Assembly: GCA_916610825.1 (NCBI GenBank)
Contig: OU744448.1
Location: 7,054,650-7,118,649, forward strand
Direction of reading: 5' to 3'
DNA from: Haliclystus octoradiatus
Taxonomy: Eukaryota > Cnidaria > Staurozoa > Stauromedusae > Haliclystidae
DNA length: 64,000 bases
Under the pieces are notes generated by a model that ran no database searches, had not been told where the DNA came from, and saw only the letters and a list, made by a program, of their open reading frames with translations. The position numbers were made by a program, and so were the translations under genes. Position 1 is the stretch's first letter. Each line of letters begins with the position of its first letter. Below, in pieces: positions 54,611-64,000 of the stretch.

Positions 54611-55538
54611 TTAAACTAGATTGACTCCGTATGATTCATCTGTGTTATCATTGCATTTGTATTGACAGCAAAAGAGAAGTTTTAAGAAACGTTTGACAAG
54701 GCTAGATTTCTTATTCAGTACTTCAGAGTCAGCGTTAACATCTTTAGCAAAATCGCTTTCAATGACGGTGATGTTGTTGTTGTTATCGATTATGCATCCT
54801 TTGAGATTTTTCTGGATAGTGAGCTGACACTCCAATTCGTTTACCATCTCAGAGATGCTGTATGGCTCAGGGTTCTCACTTTTCTGGCTATTTTCGTTTA
54901 TAATATCGTCGTACTCGTAAGTTATATCATTCAGAAGTTCTTCGTCATAGGTTACGTAAAATAAAGATTCAGTGTCACTTCCACAAGCATTAAAACTTTC
55001 TTCACCTGATGAGGAATTCAGTAGCTCTTCATCGAATGTGACATTAAACAGTTCATCATCGTCCTCATCATCAGAGTTGCATCTTAATAATCTTCATCGT
55101 ATGTGATATTGAATAAACTATCGTCATCTCCATCATCATCATCTTGAAGGTAGGAAAAATGTCTGAAACAAATGAAGAATATCAAAATTATGCACTTGCA
55201 TATAAATTGCAAGGGAGTAAGCTCATTATTATCAACCCATATATTTGAAAGCAATGACCATTATTTTGTGGAGATATAATATAAGCCGAATGAAGATAAA
55301 GGTTTCTCACACACCCTACACGTGACCATTATTGACAGGTATATTTTATTTCTAAAACATTTATAGTGATTTTTATCGACAACGTAGTATCACACACTGT
55401 ATAAAATATGCTGGGCAGGCATCACGTTATATCGTTGATTTTATTTATGAATAAGCACCTGTTAGCTTTACTATTCAATGCTGAGTACATTTCCATTTCT
55501 GCAACAATTAATGGTGTTTCGATTAGAATATCCATCAT
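54611..55538 (-). pseudogene. Acidic repeat gene, copy 22 (class C), 1-bp frameshift
   Basis: Exons 55459-55538 and 54611-55162. Loss of one A near 55088-55091 (ttaataatc for ttaataaatc) shifts the frame at codon 52 and gives TAA at once, leaving 52 residues. The rest of the frame is preserved, with L151I. The same lesion is in copy 25. Confidence 0.8.
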
Positions 55539-57223
55539 AATCTGAAATCCAAAATAGAAATCCAAGGTATAAATATAGCTTTACTACATACCTGAACAAT
55601 TATACTTGGCAAGAAACGAAAACAACTTATGTAATATTACTTTTTTTGTTGTTCATGTCTTGATCTGCCCGTTTGCACAAAATTCATGACTTATGATCAC
55701 TCTTATTCGATGCATCAAGATGCAATTAATCCATTTAAGTAATTAATACAAATTAACAATTGAAAACAAACAACATCATTTATATTAACTAATCTCACCT
55801 CACATATATAAATCCGTTGAATTTCTCGATAGTTAATATCAATAAAATACTTTAACAGCTTCAGTCAAACCAAAAAAGACTTGATAAGCAAACTGCGAGT
55901 TTCGAAGAACAGATTCTATCCGATTGTGACGTCACTCGTTTAGCTGTAGTCCCGTTCCAATGAACAACGTAATTCTGAAAACGAGGTCAAATCAGCAAGA
56001 GAAATATGTCAGTCTTGAAATGGTTCAAACGTCATCTGTATCATTCATATATGCACTCTAATATCAGTATATTTGAAGACGGCCATAGCAAATGTTTGAA
56101 TTAAGTCATCAAGAGTGAAACTGTGAAGAGTTTATAACAAAAAATTAGCATTGGTCCTATAATGGATCCTTCTTTGGCACTGCTGTCGTCAATTTTAAAT
56201 GGATCTACTAACATCTATTACAATTTTTTTCACAACGTCTCGCATTTTACTATCTTCATGTCATCATCAGTTATATATAAATACAGATTAGGTACTGTAT
56301 AATTCGGAAAAATAAATATATAAAACAAATTAATTATCTTCTATAACCCTATAATACCTTAATACATAATACATTATGATCTATAACTCACAATGTTTGC
56401 TTTTGAAACTCAGCCTAAAACTCCACAAAGTTGATAAGCGTATACAGCTTAACAAGTAATACCTCCGCTGATACTCGCTCGAGGCTCTCTAGATTCAAAT
56501 TAAGTGATCAGATGGATATAATGAAAGAGACAAATTTGAAACTTCACCTTTATATTTGGATGAATATGTTTATTTAGTCAAATAAAATGTTATGATTATA
56601 AGATTGTTTCTAGATTGTATATCCTACACTCTAATTTACCTATTGAAACAGAGCTCATGTCATCAAGGCATTCAGAAGAAAATATCAACAAACCACTTAC
56701 TGCATAAAATCATCTGGAAGCCCTTTCTACGTTAATATTTGCTGCAAGTTGAAGATTGCTTGGCCATATACTGTATAGTAAGATCTTCAAAGATATTGTA
56801 GTGTGGGAATTGGTACAAAAGTGAACCTCATTTATAATAAGGAGAACAATTAATGGACCGACACTATTAAGAAGCTCCCTTAAGTGAGATACCGCAATGA
56901 AAATGCCAGCTTTTTCCTCGAGAATCAAATATACTTATGGAACTTACTACAAAAGACCTAGTATAGACTTTGCCGTTACAGTTTTCTAGCGCCTGAGACA
57001 GGTTGTTAGTGGATAGCGAGGGATTTAACAGAAAGGGTTGTGTTAATAAGTAAAGCTACAATAAATGTGGTTAAAAAGATCAAATTGTTGGTTACATGTA
57101 CAAAAAAGCAGTTTTTACTCTAAACAAATTTTTAATTCAGGGGCGGGGAGACAAATGGAATAAACAAAACAATTGACCATTATAGTTGTGTTCGCTGCGT
57201 ATATATTTTCATTTTATACAACC

Positions 57224-58152
57224 TTAAACTAGATTGACTCCGTATGATTCATCTGTGTTATCATTGCATTTGTATTGACAGCAAAAGAGAAGTTTTAAGA
57301 AACGTTTGACAAGGCTAGATTTCTTATTCAGTACTTCAGAGTCAGCGTTAACATCTTTAGAAAAATCGCTTTCAATGACGGTGATGTTGTTGTTGTTATC
57401 GATTAAGCATCCTTTGAGATTTTTCTGGATAGTGAGCTGACACTCCAATTCGTTTACCATCTCAGATATGCTGTATGGCTCAGGGTTCTCACTTTTCTGG
57501 CTATTTTCGTTTATAATATCGTCGTACTCGTAAGTTATATCAGTCAGAAGTTCTTCGTCATAAGTTACGTAAAATAAAGATTCAGTGTCACTTCCACAAG
57601 CATTAAAACTTTCTTCACCTGATGAGGAATTCAGTAGCTCTTCATCGAATGTGACATTAAACAGTTCATCATCGTCCTCATCATCAGAGTTGCATCTTAA
57701 TAAATCTTCATCGTATGTGATATTGAATAAACTATCGTCATCTCCATCATCATCATCTTGAAGGTAGGAAAAATGTCTGAAACAAATGAACAATATCAAA
57801 ATTATGCACTTGCATATAAATTGCAAGGGGGTAAGCTCATTGTTATCAACCCATATATTTGAAAGCAATGACCATTATTTTGTGGAGATATAATATAAGC
57901 CGAATGAAGATAAAGGTTTCTCACACACACTACACGTGACCATTATTGACAGGTATATTTTATTTCTAAAACATTTATAGTGATTTTTATCGACAGCGTA
58001 GTATCACACACTGTATAAAATATGCTGGGCAGGCATCACGTTATATAGTTGATTTTATTTATGAATAAGCACCTGTTAGCTTTACTATTCAATGCTGAGT
58101 ACATTTCCATTTCTGCAACAATTAATGGTGTTTCGATTAGAATATCCATCAT
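57224..58152 (-). CDS. Acidic repeat protein, copy 23 (A/B/C mosaic)
   Basis: Exons 58073-58152 and 57224-57776. Residues mix classes (Leu10, Leu94, Asp106, Ser122, Ser166, Cys192 with Glu126, Ser129, Asn135), plus private N105T. The 3' flank has the A-type ATTAAA. Many private changes lie in the spacer and intron 1 region, so this looks like an older, less homogenised lineage. Upstream in-frame ATG at 58301. Confidence 0.6.
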
Positions 58153-59837
58153 AGTCTGAAAACCAAAATAGAAATACGAGGTATAAATATAGCTATTCTA
58201 CATACCTGAACAATTATACTTGGCAAGAAACGAAAACAACTGATGTAATATCCCTTTTTTTGTTGTTCATGTCTTGATCTGCCCGTTTGCACAAAATTCA
58301 TGACTTATGATCACTCTTATTCGATGCATCAAGATGCAATTAATGCATTTAAGTAATTAATACAAATTAACAATTGAAAACAAACAACATCATTTATATT
58401 AACTAATCTCACCTCACATATATAAATCCGTTGAATTTCTCGATAGTTAATATCAATAAAATACGTTAACAGCTTCAGTCAAACCAAAAAAGACTTGATC
58501 AGCAAACTGCGAGTTTCGAAGAACAGATTCTATCCGATTGTGACGTCACTCGTTTAGCTGTAGTCATGTTCCGATGAACAACGTAATTCTGAAAACGAGG
58601 TCAAATCAGTAAGAGAAATATGTCAGTCTTGAAATGGTTCAAACGTCATCTGTATCATTCATATATGCACTCTAATATCAGTATATTTGAAGACGGCCAT
58701 AGCAAATGTTTGAATTAAGTCATCAAGAGTGAAACTATGAAGAGTTTATAACAAAAAATTAGCATTGATCCTATAATGGATCCTTCTTTGGCACTGCTGT
58801 CGTCAATTTTAGATGGATCTACTAATATCTATTACAATTTTTTTCACAACGTCTCGCATTTTACTATCTTCATGTCATCATCAGTTATATATAAATACAG
58901 ATTAGGTACTGTATAATTCGGAGAAATAAATATATAAAATAAATAAATTATCTTCTATAACCCTATAATACCTTAATACATAATACATTATGATCTATAA
59001 CTCACAATATTTGCTTTTGAAACTCAGCCTAAAACTCCACAAAGTTGATAAGCGTATACAGCTTAACAAGTAATACCTCCGCTGATACTCACTCGAGGCT
59101 CTCTAGATTCAAATTAAGTGATCAGATGGATATAATGAAAGAGACAAATTTGAAACTTCACATTTATATTTGGATGAATATGTTTATTTAGTCAAATAAA
59201 ATGTTATGATTATAAGATTGTTTCTAGATTGTATATCCTACACTCTAATTTACCAATTGAAACAGAGCTCATATCATCAAGGCATTCAGAAGAAAATATC
59301 AACAAACCACTTACTGCATAAAATCATCTGGAAGCCCTTTCTACGTTAATATTTGCTGCAAGTTGAAGATTGCTTGGCCATAAACTGTATAGTAAGATAT
59401 TCAAAGATATTGTAGTGTGGGAATTGGTACAAAAGTGAACCCCATTTATAATAAGGAGAAAAATTAAAGGACCAACACTATTAAGAAGCTCCTTTAAGTG
59501 AGATACCGCAATGAAAATGCCAGCTTATTCCTCGAGAATCAAATATACTTATGGAACTTACTACAAAAGACCTAGTATAGACTTTGCCGTTACAGTTTTC
59601 TAGCGCCTGAGACAGGTTGTTAGTGGATAGCGAGGGATTTAACAGAAAGGGTTGTGTTAATAAGTAAAGCTACAATAAATGTGGTTAAAAAGATCAAATT
59701 GTTGGTTACATGTACAAAAAAGCAGTTTTGACTCTAAACAAATTTTTATTTCAGGGGCGGGGAGACAAATGGAATAAACAAAACAATTGACCATTATAGT
59801 TGTGTTCGCTGCGTATATATTTTCATTTTATACAAAC

Positions 59838-60766
59838 TTAAACTAGATTGACTCCGTATGATTCATCTGTGTTATCATTGCATTTGTATTGACAGCAAAA
59901 GAGAAGTTTTAAGAAACGTTTGACAAGGCTAGATTTCTTATTCAGTACTTCAGAGTCAGCGTTAACATCTTTAGCAAAATCGCTTTCAATGACGGTGATG
60001 TTGTTGTTGTTATCGATTATGCATCCTTTGAGATTTTTCTGGATAGTGAGCTGACACTCCAATTCGTTTACCATCTCAGAGATGCTGTATGGCCCAGGGT
60101 TCTCACTTTTCTGGCTATTTTCGTTTATAATATCGTCGTACTCGTAAGTTATATCATTCAGAAGTTCTTCGTCATAGGTTACGTAAAATAAAGATTCAGT
60201 GTCACTTCCACAAGCATTAAAACTTTCTTCACCTGATGAGGAATTCAGTAGCTCTTTATCGAATGTGACATTAAACAGTTCATCATCGTCCTCATCATCA
60301 GAGTTGCATCTTAATAAATCTTCATCGTATGTGATATTGAATAAACTATCGTCATCTCCATCATCATCATCTTGAAGGTAGGAAAAATGTCTGAAACAAA
60401 TGAAAAATATCAAAATTATGCACTTGCATATAAATTGCAAGGGAGTAAGCTCATTATTATCAACCCATATATTTGAAAGCAATGACCATTATTTTGTGGA
60501 GATATAATATAAGCCGAATGAAGATAAAGGTTTCTCACACACACTACACGTGACCATTATTGACAGGTATATTTTATTTCTAAAACATTTATAGTGATTT
60601 TTATCGACAACGTAGTATCACACACTGTATAAAATATGCTGGGCAGGCATCACGTTATATCGTTGATTTTATTTATGAATAAGCACCTGTTAGCTTTACT
60701 ATTCAATGCTGAGTACATTTCCATTTCTGCAACAATTAATGGTGTTTCGATTAGAATATCCATCAT
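59838..60766 (-). CDS. Acidic repeat protein, copy 24 (class C)
   Basis: Exons 60687-60766 and 59838-60390. E72K and E126G as in copy 21, but L151I as in copies 22 and 25, and the Asn run has its usual length. It is thus a recombinant or the pre-expansion sister of copy 21. Confidence 0.6.
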
Positions 60767-62431
60767 AATCTGAAATCCAAAATAGAAATCCAAGGTATAA
60801 ATATAGCTTTACTACATACCTGAACAATTATACTTGGCAAGAAACGAAAACAACTTATGTAATATTACTTTTTTTGTTGTTCATGTCTTGATCTGCCCGT
60901 TTGCACAAAATTCATGACTAATGATCACTCTTATTCGATGCATCAAGATGCAATTAATCCATTTAAGTAATTAATACAAATTAACAATTGAAAACAAACA
61001 ACATCATTTATATTAACTAATCTCACCTCACATATATAAATCCGTTGAATTTCTCGATAGTTAATATCAATAAAATACTTTAACAGCTTCAGTCAAACCA
61101 AAAAAGACTTGATAAGCAAACTGCGAGTTTCGAAGAACAGATTCTATCCGATTGTGACGTCACTCGTTTAGCTGTAGTCCCGTTCCAATGAACAACGTAA
61201 TTCTGAAAACGAGGTCAAATCAGCAAGAGAAATATGTCAGTCTTGAAATGGTTCAAACGTCATCTGTATCATTCATATATGCACTCTAATATCAGCATAT
61301 TTGAAGACGGCCATAGCAAATGTTTGAATTAAGTCATCAAGAGTGAAACTATGAAGAGTTTATACCAAAAAATTAGCATTGGTCCTATAATGGATCCTTC
61401 TTTGACACTGCTGTCGTCAATTTTAGATGGATCTACTAACATCTATAACAATTTTTTTCACAAAGTCTCGCATTTTACTATTTTCATGTCATCATCAGTT
61501 ATATATAAATACAGATTAGGTACTGTATAATTTGGAAAAATAAGTTTATGAAATAAATAAATTATCTTCTATAACCCTATAATACCTTAATACATAATAC
61601 ATTATGATCTATAACTCACAATATTTGCTTTTGAAACTCAGCCTAAAACTCCACAAAGTTGATAAGCGTATACAGCTTAACAAGTAATACCTCCGCTGAT
61701 ACTCACTCGAGGCTCTCTAGATTCAAATTAAGTGATCAGATGGATATAATGAAAGAGACAAATTTGAAACTTCACCTTTATATTTGGATGAATATGTTTA
61801 TTTAGTCAAATAAAATGTTATGATTATAAGATTGTTTCTAGATTGTATATCCTACACTCTAATTTACCAATCAAGGCATTCAGAAGAAAATATCAACAAA
61901 CCACTTACTGCATAAAATCATCTGGAAGCCCTTTCTACGTTAATATTTGCTGCAAGTTGAAGATTGCTTGGCCATAAACTGTATAGTAAGATATTCAAAG
62001 ATATTGTAGTGTGGGAATTGGTACAAAAGTGAACCCCATTTATAATAAGGAGAAAAATTAAAGGACCAACACTATTAAGAAGCTCCTTTAAGTGAGATAC
62101 CTTAATGAAAATGCCAGCTTATTCCTCGAGAATCAAATATACTTATGGAACTTACTACAAAAGACCTAGTATAGACTTTGCCGTTACAGTTTTCTAGCGC
62201 CTGAGACAGGTTGTTAGTGGATAGCGAGGGATTTAACAGAAAGGGTTGTGTTAATAAGTAAAGCTACAATAAATGTGGTTAAAAAGATCAAATTGTTGGT
62301 TACATGTACAAAAAAGCAGTTTTGACTCTAAACAAATTTTTATTTCAGGGGCGGGGAGACAAATGGAATAAACAACACAATTGACCATTATAGTTGTGTT
62401 CGCTGCGTATATATTTTCATTTTAGACAAAC

Positions 62432-63359
62432 TTAAACTAGATTGACTCCGTATGATTCATCTGTGTTATCATTGCATTTGTATTGACAGCAAAAGAGAAG
62501 TTTTAAGAAACGTTTGACAAGGCTAGATTTCTTATTCAGTACTTCAGAGTCAGCGTTAACATCTTTAGCAAAATCGCTTTCAATGACGGTGATGTTGTTG
62601 TTGTTATCGATTATGCATCCTTTGAGATTTTTCTGGATAGTGAGCTGACACTCCAATTCGTTTACCATCTCAGAGATGCTGTATGGCACAGGGTTCTCAC
62701 TTTTCTGGCTATTTTCGTTTATAATATCGTCGTACTCGTAAGTTATATCATTCAGAAGTTCTTCGTCATAGGTTACGTAAAATAAAGATTCAGTGTCACT
62801 TCCACAAGCATTAAAACTTTCTTCACCTGATGAGGAATTCAGTAGCTCTTCATCGAATGTGACATTAAACAGTTCATCATCGTCCTCATCATCAGAGTTG
62901 CATCTTAATAATCTTCATCGTATGTGATATTGAATAAACTATCGTCATCTCCATCATCATCATCTTGAAGGTAGGAAAAATGTCTGAAACAAATGAAGAA
63001 TATCAAAATTATGCACTTGCATATAAATTGCAAGGGAGTAAGCTCATTATTATCAACCCATATATTTGAAAGCAATGACCATTATTTTGTGGAGATATAA
63101 TATAAGCCGAATGAAGATAAAGGTTTCTCACACACCCTACACGTGACCATTATTGACAGGTATATTTTATTTCTAAAACATTTATAGTGATTTTTATCGA
63201 CAACGTAGTATCACACACTGTATAAAATATGCTGGGCAGGCATCACGTTATATCGTTGATTTTATTTATGAATAAGCACCTGTTAGCTTTACTATTCAAT
63301 GCTGAGTACATTTCCATTTCTGCAACAATTAATGGTGTTTCGATTAGAATATCCATCAT
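62432..63359 (-). pseudogene. Acidic repeat gene, copy 25 (class C), 1-bp frameshift
   Basis: Exons 63280-63359 and 62432-62983. It has the same single-base loss as copy 22 (near 62908-62911), L151I, and in addition E126V in the untranslated remainder. The shared lesion shows the broken unit was itself copied. Confidence 0.8.
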
Positions 63360-64000
63360 AATCTGAAATCCAAAATAGAAATCCAAGGTATAAATATAGC
63401 TTTACTACATACCTGAACAATTATACTTGGCAAGAAACGAAAACAACTTATGTAATATTACTTTTTTTGTTGTTCATGTCTTGATCTGCCCGTTTGCACA
63501 AAATTCATGACTTATGATCACTCTTATTCGATGCATCAAGATGCAATTAATCCATTTAAGTAATTAATACAAATTAACAATTGAAAACAAACAACATCAT
63601 TTATATTAACTAATCTCACCTCACATATATAAATCCGTTGAATTTCTCGATAGTTAATATCAATAAAATACTTTAACAGCTTCAGTCAAACCAAAAAAGA
63701 CTTGATAAGCAAACTGCGAGTTTCGAAGAACAGATTCTATCCGATTGTGACGTCACTCGTTTAGCTGTAGTCCCGTTCCAATGAACAACGTAATTCTGAA
63801 AACGAGGTCAAATCAGCAAGAGAAATATGTCAGTCTTGAAATGGTTCAAACGTCATCTGTATCATTCATATATGCACTCTAATATCAGTATATTTGAAGA
63901 CGGCCATAGCAAATGTTTGAATTAAGTCATCAAGAGTGAAACTGTGAAGAGTTTATAACAAAAAATTAGCATTGGTCCTATAATGGATCCTTCTTTGGCA
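63360..64000. other. 5' part of unit 25 (partial unit)
   Basis: Contains exon a, intron 1, the TATA-like box and CRE of copy 25 and the first part of the spacer, ending inside ttctttggca. It has the long spacer form (21-bp insert present) and actgtgaag at 63941, as in the spacer above unit 22. The array continues past the window. Confidence 0.8.

Larger units (their letters stand above)
52011..56179. repeat. Segment copied at 59838-64000 (units 21-22, left copy)
   Basis: Private variants are shared with the right copy at an offset of 7821-7827 bp: tgactaatgatcac (53095), atcagcatatttg (53473), tttgacactg (53580), a 20-bp loss at 54050, ttttagacaaac (54601), the exon c frameshift near 55090, cacaccctacacg (55311) and actgtgaagag (56121). 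The 6-bp difference in offset is the AAC expansion in unit 21. Confidence 0.85.
31238..56522. repeat. Class C block, units 13-22
   Basis: These units share C markers: agatattcaaag in the 3' flank, agcttattcctcg, a TAA-creating tattac before the T run in exon a, and ttataccaaaaaat in many spacers. Units 13-15 are almost identical. Units 16-20 share ttcttggcac (one T lost). Units 17-22 carry most of the deletions in the array. Confidence 0.8.
1..64000. repeat. Tandem array of ~2.6 kb gene-bearing units
   Basis: The window is filled by 24 complete units and one partial unit, all in the same orientation. Three base lengths recur. Class A is 2613 bp. Class B is 2593 bp. Class C is 2613-2614 bp. 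The A/B length gap is a 21-bp spacer indel offset by a one-base T-run difference. Shorter units are 17 (2207), 18 (2370), 19 (2599), 21 (2448) and 22 (2593), each explained by local deletions. Classes differ by a few percent; neighbours within class C are almost identical. No array boundary, transposon terminus or inverted copy is visible. Confidence 0.97.
59838..64000. repeat. Segment copied from/to 52011-56179 (units 24-25, right copy)
   Basis: This carries the same marker series as the left copy: 60915, 61293, 61401, 61871, 62421, 62908, 63131 and 63941. The left edge of homology lies below 59838, because the 3' flanks of units 21 and 24 already differ there. The right edge is beyond the window. 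With unit 23 between them, the repeat period is three units. Confidence 0.85.

Noticed and set aside
1..64000. CRISPR array, rDNA, histone or 5S cluster, tRNA genes, transposon or viral array
   Set aside because: The unit is 2.6 kb with an intron-bearing gene. No short direct repeats with spacers, no RNA gene folds, no terminal inverted repeats, and no polymerase, transposase or capsid frames were seen.

Overview
The whole 64 kb window is one head-to-tail tandem array of a ~2.6 kb unit. It holds 24 consecutive units plus most of a 25th. There is no unique sequence and neither array edge is in the window. Unit starts (at the recurring gaaagagac) are 1, 2614, 5207, 7820, 10413, 13006, 15619, 18233, 20826, 23439, 26032, 28625, 31238, 33852, 36466, 39080, 41693, 43900, 46270, 48869, 51482, 53930, 56523, 59137 and 61751. 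The DNA is AT-rich. Spliceosomal introns, a TATA box, a CRE palindrome and AATAAA signals show that it is eukaryotic. The short introns (50 and 296 bp) would suit an invertebrate, but I cannot name the species.

Each unit carries one gene on the minus strand. My model, read from splice signals and reading frame, has three exons. Exon a is probably 5' UTR. A 50-bp intron follows, then an 83-bp exon b with a conserved ATGATG start, a 296-bp intron and a 553-bp terminal exon c. The product is a 210-residue acidic protein that I do not recognise. It has four imperfect copies of a motif like LFNITYDEDLL, an Asn run and a basic amphipathic C-terminal segment. With S as the lowest base of the stop codon, a standard copy has exon c at S to S+552, exon b at S+849 to S+931, intron 1 at S+932 to S+981, a TATA box at about S+1192 to S+1199, a CRE at S+1316 or S+1317, and a poly(A) signal at S-93 to S-88. 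About 1.3 kb of spacer separates successive genes. It contains a possible small plus-strand unit (TATA box, short ORF, AATAAA).

Three sequence classes occur. Class A and class B units interleave from 1 to about 31.2 kb in a higher-order pattern: units 1-5 are repeated as units 6-11 with one extra B unit. Class C units fill about 31.2-56.5 kb and 59.1-64 kb. Unit 23 (56.5-59.1 kb) is a mosaic. Units 21-22 recur as units 24-25 at an offset of about 7.82 kb. Nineteen gene copies are intact under the spliced model and six are broken: 9 and 17 by nonsense codons in exon c, 16 by a nonsense codon in exon b, 18 by loss of its 3' end, 22 and 25 by the same 1-bp frameshift. Unit 17 has also lost its promoter. 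The arrangement suggests an amplified gene array evolving by unequal crossover and gene conversion, as known for sex-linked or driver-type multicopy genes. That comparison is inference.
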